Part shown: positions 16,387 to 24,675 of the stretch, one piece after another | Numbering within the stretch: position 1 is the first letter of the stretch | Layout: every line of letters begins with the position of its first letter | Source: Methylophaga sp. | GTDB lineage: Bacteria; Pseudomonadota; Gammaproteobacteria; Nitrosococcales; Methylophagaceae | Length of the DNA stretch: 64,000 nucleotides | Direction: 5' to 3' | Assembly: GCF_030651745.1 (NCBI RefSeq) | Contig: NZ_JAUSCC010000073.1 | Span: 12,130 to 76,129, forward strand | Position numbers and translations under genes: made by a program | The notes under the pieces: generated by a model | Database searches by the model: none | What the model was told of the DNA's origin: nothing | The model's input: only the letters and a program-made list of their open reading frames with translations

Positions 16387-17460
16387 TCATGCTTCAGCAC
16401 TGACCTTTACCTGATTGCGTCCCGATAGTTTTGCTCCATAGACCGCCTGATCAGCGGATTGTAATAAACGTTTAACCGTCATATTGCTGCCGGGTTCCAA
16501 CGTTGAAACGCCAACAGACAAGGTGACACGTATGGTTTTACCGGCTGTAACAGTGAAATCTGTTTCAGCAACGGTTTTCCGCATACGTTCTGCAATATCT
16601 GCTGCAACTGCACGATTGGCATCTGCTAACAACACGACAAATTCCTCACCGCCATAGCGTGCCAGCACATCACCTTGCCGCAGACTGTCATTGAGCAGTT
16701 GTGCCACATGTTTGAGCACCTGATCACCGGTTTGATGACCATGACTGTCATTAATGCGCTTGAAATAATCCAGATCGACAAATAAGCAGGACAAAGGTGT
16801 TTTATTGCGATTGGCCCGGCTGAATTCTTCGGTGATGCGCTGATCAAAAAATCGGCGGTTATTCACGCCGGTCAGCGGATCGCGTAGACCGACCAGTTTG
16901 ACTTCTTCATGCAACCGGGCATTTTCAATACAGGCTGATACTACTGCTGCCAGATGTTCCAGGAACTGTGTGCCGATATTGGATTGGAATCTGTTGGGAT
17001 TACGACTGCCGAGGTTCAGACTGCCAATCAATTGATTTTGGCGAATCAACGGCAATAGCGCGATCGAACCTAGTTCATTATATGAGGGAAACAGTTGCTG
17101 GTGCTGGTGCGAAGAGAAAGTCACCAGCCGCGGGATCCGTCGTAAACTGAAAAACTGTTCCAGGCGTTGCACGGATTCGGTAAACAGCAAATGGTTTTGC
17201 CATTGTTGGGTTTCTGGAAAGGATTCCAGTAACCGCTGGAATTCATATTCCGGATCATGCAACATCAACGTGACAGCCGTTAGCTGGAAGCGATGTTTAT
17301 GCTCTTCCAGAATCAGTTTCAGTAACGGCTCGAGACCGCTGCTCTTAAGCAGACTTAGTTCATATTGCTGAAAGTTGAGCTGTTTTCGCTCATTGCTTTT
17401 GGCAATACGAATCAGATCATTTAATCGATCTTGAAGCGTCGTCACGTCTTTTTGAGGCAT
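16387..17460 (-). CDS. Diguanylate cyclase with GAF-like sensor domain
   Basis: This 357-residue protein should make cyclic di-GMP from GTP. An N-terminal coiled segment leads into a GAF/DUF484-like domain (about residues 45-185, with SIALLPLIRQNQLIGSLNLG). The GGDEF domain (about 190-355) has DPLTGVNNRRFF, the metal-binding FVDLDYFKRINDSHGHQTGD, and an intact active site GGEEF. An RQGD inhibitory I-site lies five residues before GGEEF, so product feedback inhibition is expected. No transmembrane segment is seen, so it is cytosolic. It lies between the DUF1538 set and comF. Confidence 0.93.
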   Translation of the reverse strand: MPQKDVTTLQDRLNDLIRIAKSNERKQLNFQQYELSLLKSSGLEPLLKLILEEHKHRFQLTAVTLMLHDPEYEFQRLLESFPETQQWQNHLLFTESVQRLEQFFSLRRIPRLVTFSSHQHQQLFPSYNELGSIALLPLIRQNQLIGSLNLGSRNPNRFQSNIGTQFLEHLAAVVSACIENARLHEEVKLVGLRDPLTGVNNRRFFDQRITEEFSRANRNKTPLSCLFVDLDYFKRINDSHGHQTGDQVLKHVAQLLNDSLRQGDVLARYGGEEFVVLLADANRAVAADIAERMRKTVAETDFTVTAGKTIRVTLSVGVSTLEPGSNMTVKRLLQSADQAVYGAKLSGRNQVKVSAEA

Positions 17461-17499
17461 GCAACAGCCTTGAGCAATGTGAAGTAAATAGTTGGTGGC

Positions 17500-18225
17500 C
17501 TAATAATGGCGTATTGCGCGGGCAATTGTCCATACTTCTACCACTTCAACGCCGTTTTGTTGCAAACAACGGCAAGCTTCGGCCGCGGTATGCCCTGTGG
17601 TATAGACATCATCAACTAATGCCACGTGTTTATAAGGCAGAAGATTAGTGACAGCAAATGCCTGTTTTACATTACGTTTACGTTGTTTGCCGCTCATCCC
17701 AGTTTGAGGAGTGGTATTGCGCTGACGAATAAAACTGGTTTTATCGACAGGAATGCTTAACTCCCTGGACAAAGCATCGACTAATTGAGCCGATTGGTTA
17801 TAACCACGGTGGCGTAATCGGCTTGGATGTAACGGAATGGGAATCAATATCTCCGGCAATTCATGCTGTCGTTTTTTGACTTTTGCTGCCAGTAGCCTGG
17901 CAAAGGTTTGAGCAAAAACCAGTTGCTGGTGAAATTTAAATGCAGCAATGCAATGGTTGATTGGGGTTTCATAACGAAATAAGGCCAAACTTAATTGCTG
18001 TGGTGGTGGATGTTGCAGGCATTGGCCGCAGATTCCGCTTTCGTTGAGAGGTAAGGCACAGCGCTGACAGCACTGGTCCAGCCACGGTAGCTCGACAATA
18101 CAGGCTTTGCACAGCGCATCATGTGGACTAAAGTCACCACAGAGGAAGCAGGGAATCGGTAACAGTTTGCTGTATAATTCCGCCAAACGATGCGTCACTA
18201 CGGCACTAAAGTTTCTGGCCATCAT
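17500..18225 (-). CDS. comF: ComF family phosphoribosyltransferase-like protein
   Basis: This protein has up to 241 residues and belongs to the ComF/GntX family, which is linked to DNA uptake and use. An N-terminal zinc-ribbon is visible in [17 protein letters not shown] and [18 protein letters not shown]. The C-terminal phosphoribosyltransferase-type domain has the PRPP-like motif [17 protein letters not shown], along with [18 protein letters not shown]. The start is uncertain: the ATG at 18225 has no clear ribosome site, and a GTG about ten codons in would remove only non-conserved residues. The gene is divergent from bioB, with about 20 bp between start codons. Confidence 0.9.
   Translation of the reverse strand: MMARNFSAVVTHRLAELYSKLLPIPCFLCGDFSPHDALCKACIVELPWLDQCCQRCALPLNESGICGQCLQHPPPQQLSLALFRYETPINHCIAAFKFHQQLVFAQTFARLLAAKVKKRQHELPEILIPIPLHPSRLRHRGYNQSAQLVDALSRELSIPVDKTSFIRQRNTTPQTGMSGKQRKRNVKQAFAVTNLLPYKHVALVDDVYTTGHTAAEACRCLQQNGVEVVEVWTIARAIRHY
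18173..18178 (+). promoter_or_regulatory. Candidate -10 element for the bio operon
   Basis: A perfect TATAAT on the plus strand lies 69 bp before the bioB ATG, inside the 5' end of divergent comF. The matching -35 is weak. There is no other room for a bioB promoter because comF begins only about 20 bp away. No BirA-type palindrome was recognised around it. Confidence 0.4.
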
Positions 18226-18246
18226 GTTATTAATCCATTAAATCTG

Positions 18247-19272
18247 ATGAAGAAGCCCATGACTGAAAATATAGCAGAAAAGACCGCTCCGCTTCGCCAC
18301 GACTGGCAGCAGGCGGAAATTGAAGCCTTGTTTGATTTGCCATTTGCGGATCTGATGTACAAAGCTCAAACCATTCACCGGCAGAATTTTGATGCCAATG
18401 CGGTGCAAATCAGTACCTTGCTGAGCATTAAAACCGGTGGCTGTGCCGAAGATTGTGGTTACTGTCCACAAAGTGCGCATCATGCATCTGCAGTGAAAGC
18501 CGAACCGTTATTGCCACTGGATAAAGTACTCGAATCCGCCGCACAAGCTAAATCAACTGGTGCCAGCCGTTTCTGTATGGGGGCCGCCTGGCGTAACCTG
18601 AAAGATCGTGATGTGGATCGTGTTGTTGCGATGATTGAAGGCGTTAAGGATATGGGGCTGGAAACCTGTGTCACACTGGGCATGTTGGAAAATCATCAAG
18701 CCAAACGTCTGAAAGAAGCGGGTCTGGATTATTACAATCACAATCTTGATACCTCACCGGAATTCTACGGTGAAATCATCTCTACCCGTACTTATCAAGA
18801 TCGGCTTGATACCTTAAGTCACGTTCGTGAAGCCGGTATTCATGTGTGCAGTGGCGGTATTGTGGGCATGGGCGAAAGCCGTAAAGATCGTGCTGGTTTG
18901 TTAATCAGTCTGGCCAATCTGCCAAGCCATCCTGAGAGCGTGCCAATCAATCTGTTGGTGCAGGTCGAAGGTACGCCACTGGATGGCATCAATAATCTGG
19001 ATCCATTTGAATTCGTTCGCACCATTGCTGTAGCACGAATCATGATGCCGCAATCGTTTGTCAGATTGTCTGCCGGTCGTGAAAACATGACTGATGAATT
19101 GCAGGCAATGAGTTTCCTTGCTGGTGCCAACTCGATTTTCTACGGTGAAAAACTGCTGACCACGGACAATCCGGATACCGATCACGATCAACGTTTATTC
19201 AAACGCCTGGGTATCACCCCTTTACAGGTCGGACAGCAGCAACAGGATGATAAACACTGTTCAGCTGCCTGA
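18247..19272 (+). CDS. bioB: Biotin synthase
   Basis: This radical-SAM enzyme inserts sulfur into dethiobiotin, the last step of biotin synthesis. The cluster-binding CxxxCxxC motif is CAEDCGYC at about residues 66-73. The [2Fe-2S] and SAM-binding segments [30 protein letters not shown] and [16 protein letters not shown] follow. RLSAGRENM near residue 280 supplies the conserved Arg. I chose the ATG at 18247; the ATG at 18259 is also possible, with AGAAG before it. The region further upstream belongs to the comF 5' end. It begins bioB-bioF-bioH-bioC-bioD. Confidence 0.96.
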   Translation: MKKPMTENIAEKTAPLRHDWQQAEIEALFDLPFADLMYKAQTIHRQNFDANAVQISTLLSIKTGGCAEDCGYCPQSAHHASAVKAEPLLPLDKVLESAAQAKSTGASRFCMGAAWRNLKDRDVDRVVAMIEGVKDMGLETCVTLGMLENHQAKRLKEAGLDYYNHNLDTSPEFYGEIISTRTYQDRLDTLSHVREAGIHVCSGGIVGMGESRKDRAGLLISLANLPSHPESVPINLLVQVEGTPLDGINNLDPFEFVRTIAVARIMMPQSFVRLSAGRENMTDELQAMSFLAGANSIFYGEKLLTTDNPDTDHDQRLFKRLGITPLQVGQQQQDDKHCSAA

Positions 19273-19291
19273 ACCATTGCCAAACTACAGG

Positions 19292-19324
19292 ATGCTCTGC
19301 GTGGCCATATGCTGCGCAGAGCAT
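19292..19324 (+). other. Hairpin between bioB and bioF
   Basis: The arms ATGCTCTGCG (19292-19301) and CGCAGAGCAT (19315-19324) form a perfect 10-bp stem with a 13-nt loop in the 113-bp gap. No U-run follows, so it is probably an mRNA-processing or stabilising stem or a partial terminator. Confidence 0.45.
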
Positions 19325-19385
19325 TTCAGTTAAAGGCAATCGCCGTTTTATTTTCACCACGTAGCTGATTTATCGAGGCGCTTTC

Positions 19386-20558
19386 GTGTCACAACTCCCC
19401 TGGCAACCACAACTGCAACAAACATTAGACGAGCGTAAAGCGGCTGGCTTATATCGTCGTTCACGGTTGCGTGATGGCGAGCAGGGTGTAGAAGTGGTGT
19501 TGGATGGCCGTAAATTATTATCGTTTAGCAGTAATGACTATCTTGGTCTGGCGGCGCATCCGGCATTAAAAACAGCCTTCGCCGATGCACTGGATCGTGA
19601 AGGTGTAGGTAGCGGTGCAGCACATCTACTCACCGGCCATAGTCGTTATCATCATCAGCTCGAAGAAGCCCTGGCAGAATTTACTGGTCAACAGCGTGTG
19701 TTACTGTTCTCCACCGGCTATATGGCTAATATTGGTGTGATAGATGGTCTGCTTGGCAAAACCGATGTGGTAGTGCAGGACAAATTAAACCATGCCTCAC
19801 TACTGGATGGTGGCCGTCTTAGCGAAGCGCAGCAATTACGTTATCCCCATGCCGATATGGGCTTATTGCACCAACGCCTGCACACAGCCGCCAACTCCCG
19901 GAACAAACTGATAGTCAGTGATGGTGTGTTCAGTATGGATGGGGATATTGCCCCATTGCCGGAAATCATGGCATTGGCCGACCAACATAAAGCCGGTGTA
20001 TTGATTGATGATGCGCATGGTCTGGGCGTATTGGGACAAAACGGCGGCGGTGTTATTGAGCATTTTGAATTAACACAGCAAAAGCCAATGCTCGTCGGCA
20101 CCTTTGGCAAAGCCTTTGGCACGGCAGGTGCTTTTGTGGCGGCAGACGAGGTAGTGATTGAAACTCTGGTGCAACAGGCCCGCAGTTTTATTTATACCAC
20201 GGCGCAACCCCCGGCTATTGCCGCAGCAACGATCGCCAGTTTAAAACTGGTGCAAACAGAAAACTGGCGACGCGATAAATTACAGCAACTTATTAAACAG
20301 TTCCGCGATGGTGCAGAGCAATTAGGTTTGCCATTAATGCCCTCACAAACAGCAATTCAACCGCTGTTGATTGGTGATGATAAAACAGCGCTTAAATTGG
20401 GACAGGATCTGGAACAGCAGGGCATATTAGTGGGTATTATTCGCCCGCCGACAGTACCGAAAAACACAGCCAGATTGCGTATAACGCTGTCTGCTGCTCA
20501 TGATGCTGAGCATATTGATAAATTACTTGATGCTCTGGAGCGTAGTTATGTTCATTAA
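19386..20558 (+). CDS. bioF: 8-amino-7-oxononanoate synthase
   Basis: This 390-residue PLP enzyme condenses pimeloyl-ACP with alanine to KAPA in biotin synthesis. The PLP lysine lies in GTFGKAFGTAGAF (around residue 242). FSSNDYLGLAAHP, GVGSGAAHLLTGH, VSDGVFSMDGDIAPL and DDAHGLGVLG are family motifs. The start is GTG at 19386, with GAGGCG 7 bases before it. The stop codon lies inside the bioH start region, so the two genes overlap. Confidence 0.96.
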   Translation: MSQLPWQPQLQQTLDERKAAGLYRRSRLRDGEQGVEVVLDGRKLLSFSSNDYLGLAAHPALKTAFADALDREGVGSGAAHLLTGHSRYHHQLEEALAEFTGQQRVLLFSTGYMANIGVIDGLLGKTDVVVQDKLNHASLLDGGRLSEAQQLRYPHADMGLLHQRLHTAANSRNKLIVSDGVFSMDGDIAPLPEIMALADQHKAGVLIDDAHGLGVLGQNGGGVIEHFELTQQKPMLVGTFGKAFGTAGAFVAADEVVIETLVQQARSFIYTTAQPPAIAAATIASLKLVQTENWRRDKLQQLIKQFRDGAEQLGLPLMPSQTAIQPLLIGDDKTALKLGQDLEQQGILVGIIRPPTVPKNTARLRITLSAAHDAEHIDKLLDALERSYVH

Positions 20559-21306
20559 ACAGATTGGCCAAGGGCCTGATCTGGTGATGTTGCATGGCTG
20601 GAGTATGCATAGCGGTGTATGGCACCCGCTTATCGAATTATTGGCAGACAAATTCACCTTGTATCTGGTCGATCTGCCGGGTCATGGACAGTCCGAATGG
20701 CAGGCTGATGCACTGCAAATCGACAAAGTATTAAACCAACTTGCTGAAAACGTTCCGCAAACAGCACATTGGCTGGGTTGGTCATTGGGTGGACAAATAA
20801 GTCTGGCTTTTGCATCACGCTATCCACAGCGGGTCACAAAATTGGTTTTAATGGCAGCCAATCCAAAATTTGTCACCGCTGACGATTGGAGCGAAGCGAT
20901 GGATGCGGCGGTATTTGCGGTATTTGCCGGGCAGCTGAACCATGATCAACGCGAAACCCTGAAACGCTTTGTAATGTTACAGGCGCGGGGGGCGGAAGGC
21001 AGCCGTGAAACAATCAAACTATTAGCAGAGCAAACTGCCGATAATGTCGCGCATCCTGAGGCATTACAGGCCGGACTGGATTTATTGCAAACTTTGGATT
21101 TACGTACCGAACTGTCTCAACTACCGATACCGGTGAAATGCATTTTGGCTGATCGCGATCAGTTGGTACCGATTGCGCTGGCTGAAAGCTTAGCCGAATT
21201 AAATAAAGCCATTTCAATCGATCGAATTGCCGGAGCAGGGCACGCACCGTTTATCTCCCGACCACAGTTATGCGCCAACAGTATCCAAGAGTTTCTCAAT
21301 GACTGA
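20548..21306 (+). CDS. bioH: Pimeloyl-ACP methyl ester carboxylesterase
   Basis: This alpha/beta hydrolase of about 252 residues removes the methyl group from pimeloyl-ACP methyl ester, ending the BioC-BioH route to the pimelate moiety. The nucleophile elbow is GWSLGG at about residues 76-81. The oxyanion-hole region is MLHGWSMHSGVW near residue 15. The Asp in LADRDQLVP and the His in GAGHAPFIS complete the triad. I chose the ATG at 20548, which overlaps the bioF stop, because the protein then begins MFIKQIGQG as in known BioH. Confidence 0.94.
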   Translation: MFIKQIGQGPDLVMLHGWSMHSGVWHPLIELLADKFTLYLVDLPGHGQSEWQADALQIDKVLNQLAENVPQTAHWLGWSLGGQISLAFASRYPQRVTKLVLMAANPKFVTADDWSEAMDAAVFAVFAGQLNHDQRETLKRFVMLQARGAEGSRETIKLLAEQTADNVAHPEALQAGLDLLQTLDLRTELSQLPIPVKCILADRDQLVPIALAESLAELNKAISIDRIAGAGHAPFISRPQLCANSIQEFLND

Positions 21307-22195
21307 GCATGCCTTGCGTCCGGAAAAAAATCGCGTGGCGCGTGCCTTTGCCAATGCAGCGAATAGCTATGATGATGTGGCGATATTGCAGCGCGATACC
21401 GCTGATGAAATGCTGGAACGGCTGGAATTAGTCAAAATTCATCCCAAACAGATCCTCGATTTAGGCAGCGGCACCGGACGCAATTTGAATCTGCTGCAGC
21501 AACGTTATCCGGCGGCCCAACAAGTGGCGGTGGATATCGCCCCTGCCATGTTGCAACATGCTAGACAACGTTACCGGGCAGTTCAAGGATTACGTCGTTG
21601 GTTACCCGGTCACAAATCGCCATTATTTATTGCCGGTGATGCCGAGCAACTTCCGTTAGCTGATAACAGCGTCGATCTGGTCTATGCCAATCTGGCACTA
21701 CAGTGGTGTGATTTGACTCCGGCCTTTACTGAAATACAACGGGTATTACGGCCTGGTGGTTTGCTGATGTTCAGCACGCTTGGTCCCGATACGCTGCAAG
21801 AGCTACGTCAAAGTTGGGCGGCGGTGGATAACTATCCGCATATCAATGTGTTTCTGGATATGCACGATGTCGCTGAGGCCATGTTTGCCGCCGGACTCAG
21901 TGAACCGGTGTTAGATAGTGATCGACATAGTCTGTTGTATCCAGATCTGCTCAGCATGATGCGTGATTTACAGCAATTAGGTGCGCGTAATGTTAATCAA
22001 GGACGCCGTCGGGGCCTGACCGGTAAAAATACGCTGAAAAAAGTCACTGCTGCCAGTGAGCAGTTCCGGGTCAACGGTCAATTACCAGCGACTTACGAGG
22101 TAATCTATGGTCATGCATGGGTTGGTGAAAAATCACAGGTCAATGAAAATGGTTGTGTGTCGATTAGTCTGGATCAATTAAGGAAAAATCTTTAG
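21299..22195 (+). CDS. bioC: Malonyl-ACP O-methyltransferase
   Basis: This 298-residue SAM-dependent enzyme methylates malonyl-ACP, disguising it so that fatty acid synthase can extend it to the pimeloyl methyl ester. Motif I is LDLGSGTGRN near residue 55. DAEQLPLADNSVDLVYANLA and RVLRPGGLLMFSTLGPDTLQ are typical of BioC. I chose the ATG at 21299, 8 bp before the end of bioH, rather than a start 24 codons upstream in bioH coding sequence. It overlaps the next gene by one base (TAGTG). Confidence 0.95.
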   Translation: MTEHALRPEKNRVARAFANAANSYDDVAILQRDTADEMLERLELVKIHPKQILDLGSGTGRNLNLLQQRYPAAQQVAVDIAPAMLQHARQRYRAVQGLRRWLPGHKSPLFIAGDAEQLPLADNSVDLVYANLALQWCDLTPAFTEIQRVLRPGGLLMFSTLGPDTLQELRQSWAAVDNYPHINVFLDMHDVAEAMFAAGLSEPVLDSDRHSLLYPDLLSMMRDLQQLGARNVNQGRRRGLTGKNTLKKVTAASEQFRVNGQLPATYEVIYGHAWVGEKSQVNENGCVSISLDQLRKNL

Positions 22196-22851
22196 TGCAA
22201 GCGCATTTATTTGTCACTGGCACCGATACCGAAGTCGGCAAAACCCGCATCAGTGTGGGGTTGATTAAACTGTTACAACAACAAGGCCTGTCGGTTGCAG
22301 CGATGAAACCAGTAGCCAGTGGTTGTGAGTGGCATGACAGTGAATTGCAAAATGCTGATGCCTTGGCTTTAAGCCAGCAAGCCGATATCAAACTACCTTA
22401 TTCTCAGCTGAACCCTTATGCATTTGAACCGGCGATTGCGCCGCATCTGGCAGCAGAACAGATCGGTCAAACTATTTCCCTGAGTATGATTGAAACCCAG
22501 TTTGCTTTAATAAAACATCAAGCTGATGTTGTTGTCGTTGAAGGAGCGGGTGGCTGGTTGGTGCCATTGAATGAGCAGCAAACTATTGCGGATTTGGCAC
22601 AGGCTTTAAAGTTACCAGTGGTGTTAGTCGTTGCCATCAAACTGGGTTGTATTAATCATGCCTTACTAACCGTGCAAGCCATTACCGCGTCGGGTTTAAC
22701 TTTGAAAGGTTGGGTGGCCAATGATTTTTTACAGGACCCGCAATCAACAGCGATTATTCAAAGCCTTACACAGCGAATAGTCGCACCTTGCCTGGGGATC
22801 GTACCCAAACTGGCAGATGATGAAGATGCCAGTGCTTATCTGCAGCTGTAA
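22195..22851 (+). CDS. bioD: Dethiobiotin synthetase
   Basis: This 218-residue ATP-dependent carboxylase closes the ureido ring of dethiobiotin from DAPA and carbon dioxide. The P-loop is GTDTEVGKT near the N-terminus. MKPVASGC, VVEGAGGWLVPL and VVLVVAIKLGCINHALLT follow the family pattern. GTG at 22195 overlaps the bioC stop. It ends the cluster. bioA, needed for the step before this enzyme, is not in the window and must lie elsewhere. Confidence 0.95.
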   Translation: MQAHLFVTGTDTEVGKTRISVGLIKLLQQQGLSVAAMKPVASGCEWHDSELQNADALALSQQADIKLPYSQLNPYAFEPAIAPHLAAEQIGQTISLSMIETQFALIKHQADVVVVEGAGGWLVPLNEQQTIADLAQALKLPVVLVVAIKLGCINHALLTVQAITASGLTLKGWVANDFLQDPQSTAIIQSLTQRIVAPCLGIVPKLADDEDASAYLQL

Positions 22852-22854
22852 AGT

Positions 22855-23514
22855 TTATTTAATAACAATTGCTGGAAAAAAAGTAGCCACATCGCCATCT
22901 TGCCAGGGTTTATATTGCTGCATAATTCGTTTGAACAGGACGGACTGAAGAAAGGTATTCAGCCAATTCTGCAGCTTGGGGTAATCCGCCTGACTGAACC
23001 AATCCCAATCGACCAGAGCAAATTGTCTGATAAATGGCAATATTGCGTAGTCTATCAGGGTCAGTGAATCGCTCACCAAGCCATCTCGGTGATTCAAGCG
23101 TCGTTCCAGCTTGGCTAAAAACTGCTCACCTTGTTTGCGGTAAAACTGCTGTGAATGTTCGGGATAGCGATCGGCATATTTATAACGATCCAGAGCCTGT
23201 TTAAAACTGACATCATTTTCCTGGATAAGTAAGAATGATTCGTTGCGTTGCTCATCATCCAGTGATTGCCAGATGGCATGAGATTCTGCCGCCCACAGCA
23301 TGATATCCAGACTCTCTTCCAGCACACTATTATCATTTTTCAACAGCACTGGCACGGTACCTTTGGGCGATATTTCCAGTAGTCTGGCTGGTTTGTCTCT
23401 CAGTACCACTTCGCGTATTTCCACCTGACAACTCGTAATGGCAATGGCCAAACGGGCACGCATGGCATATGGGCATCGGCGAAAGCTGTATAGAACAGGT
23501 AATTCAGTACGCAT
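22855..23514 (-). CDS. Glutathione S-transferase family protein
   Basis: This 219-residue protein begins with a thioredoxin-fold domain (PVLYSFRRCPYAMRARLAIA) that contains a CPYA motif. KGTVPVL is the cis-proline loop and VLEESLDIM the glutathione gamma-glutamyl-binding Glu-Ser pair. An all-helical C-terminal domain follows. A CPYA/Cys active site suggests an omega- or glutaredoxin-like class, with thiol-transfer or reductase chemistry rather than classic conjugation. It is convergent with bioD and probably unrelated to it. The substrate is unknown. Confidence 0.85.
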   Translation of the reverse strand: MRTELPVLYSFRRCPYAMRARLAIAITSCQVEIREVVLRDKPARLLEISPKGTVPVLLKNDNSVLEESLDIMLWAAESHAIWQSLDDEQRNESFLLIQENDVSFKQALDRYKYADRYPEHSQQFYRKQGEQFLAKLERRLNHRDGLVSDSLTLIDYAILPFIRQFALVDWDWFSQADYPKLQNWLNTFLQSVLFKRIMQQYKPWQDGDVATFFPAIVIK

Positions 23515-23607
23515 GATGTACTCTCGAGCAGAACATAGGCAATCAGTATAGACAAAAGCCCATAGCCACTATAAATTAGCAATTACTAATATTTGTTTGG
23601 TTTGTAT

Positions 23608-24672
23608 ATGAAGCGGGATTTTTGTTCGTCTTTTTATCTGTATGGGTTGTTGCTGTGGTTTTCTTGCGGGATAGCCTCGGCAGGATCATGGCAGGTCAGT
23701 GTTGTTGAACAGCGACAGATAAATCGCGAATTCAGCTTTCCTGCAGTTGTTGAAGCGGTAAACAATGCGACAGTCGCTTCGCGCATTGCCGCTGAAGTCA
23801 TTGAAGTCAATGTTGATGTGGATGACTGGGTGCTGGCGGGTACAGTGATTATTCGTTTTCGTGATGAAGAGTTTCAAGCCAGACTCAAACAGGCCGAAGC
23901 TGGCTTGGCCGCTGATGAAGCCAATCGCCGCGAAGCTATTGCCCGTCAGCAGGAGGCGGCCGCAGAAGCCAAACGTATGGAAGAACTTTTCGAGCGGAAA
24001 CAAATTACGCGGGCCGCATTGGATAAAGCCAGAGCGGATATCAGTGCTGCCAATGCCCGGTTGGAGGCAGTCAACGCGCAACTGAAAAGTCGCCGGGCAC
24101 AAATTGAAGAAGCCAGCGTTTTGCTTTCCTACACTGAAATCAGAGCCCCTTATGATGGCATTGTCACCGAACGTCTCATTGAGCCTGGTGAAATGGCCTC
24201 ACCCGGACAGCTACTTATGTCGGGGCTGTCATTGAGCCAATTACGTGTGGTTGCGCAGATCCCTCAATCTCAGCTTGGATCTGCCAGACAGGCTACTCAG
24301 CCGGTCATTCGATTTGCTGAAGAAACCATCGCGCTAAGTAAACTTACCGTAGTTCCCCAAGCTGACCGAAGCAGCCATTCATTCAGGGTCAGGGGCAATT
24401 TGCCGGACAATACGGCAAATTTGTTGCCAGGTATGTGGGTAACCTTAAGCTGGCAAAACGGCATGGAGACAGTGCGAAGTATTCCATTAACAGCACTGGT
24501 CAAGCGTGGTGAACTCAGTGGGGTTTATGTGCTTGTCAATGACCAACCTCAGTTTCGGCAGATCCGCACAGGTCGTCAACTCGCTGATCAGCAACTGGAG
24601 GTCCTTGCTGGTTTGCAACCCGGAGAGCAGGTATTAACTCACGCTGTTAAAGCGCTGCAATCACAGGAATAA
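23608..24672 (+). CDS. RND efflux pump periplasmic adaptor (membrane fusion protein)
   Basis: This protein of about 354 residues has a signal peptide or N-terminal anchor (MKRDFCSSFYLYGLLLWFSC, then GIASAG). The HlyD/AcrA-type barrel-sandwich domain (NATVASRIAAEVIEVNVDVD) is interrupted by a long coiled-coil hairpin (about residues 95-160). The lipoyl half-motif LSYTEIRAPYDGIVTERLIE and a beta-barrel/membrane-proximal end follow. It would bridge the RND pump encoded 3 bp downstream to an outer-membrane channel, which is not encoded here. I chose ATG 23608 over the upstream TTG. Confidence 0.9.
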   Translation: MKRDFCSSFYLYGLLLWFSCGIASAGSWQVSVVEQRQINREFSFPAVVEAVNNATVASRIAAEVIEVNVDVDDWVLAGTVIIRFRDEEFQARLKQAEAGLAADEANRREAIARQQEAAAEAKRMEELFERKQITRAALDKARADISAANARLEAVNAQLKSRRAQIEEASVLLSYTEIRAPYDGIVTERLIEPGEMASPGQLLMSGLSLSQLRVVAQIPQSQLGSARQATQPVIRFAEETIALSKLTVVPQADRSSHSFRVRGNLPDNTANLLPGMWVTLSWQNGMETVRSIPLTALVKRGELSGVYVLVNDQPQFRQIRTGRQLADQQLEVLAGLQPGEQVLTHAVKALQSQE

Positions 24673-24675
24673 ACG

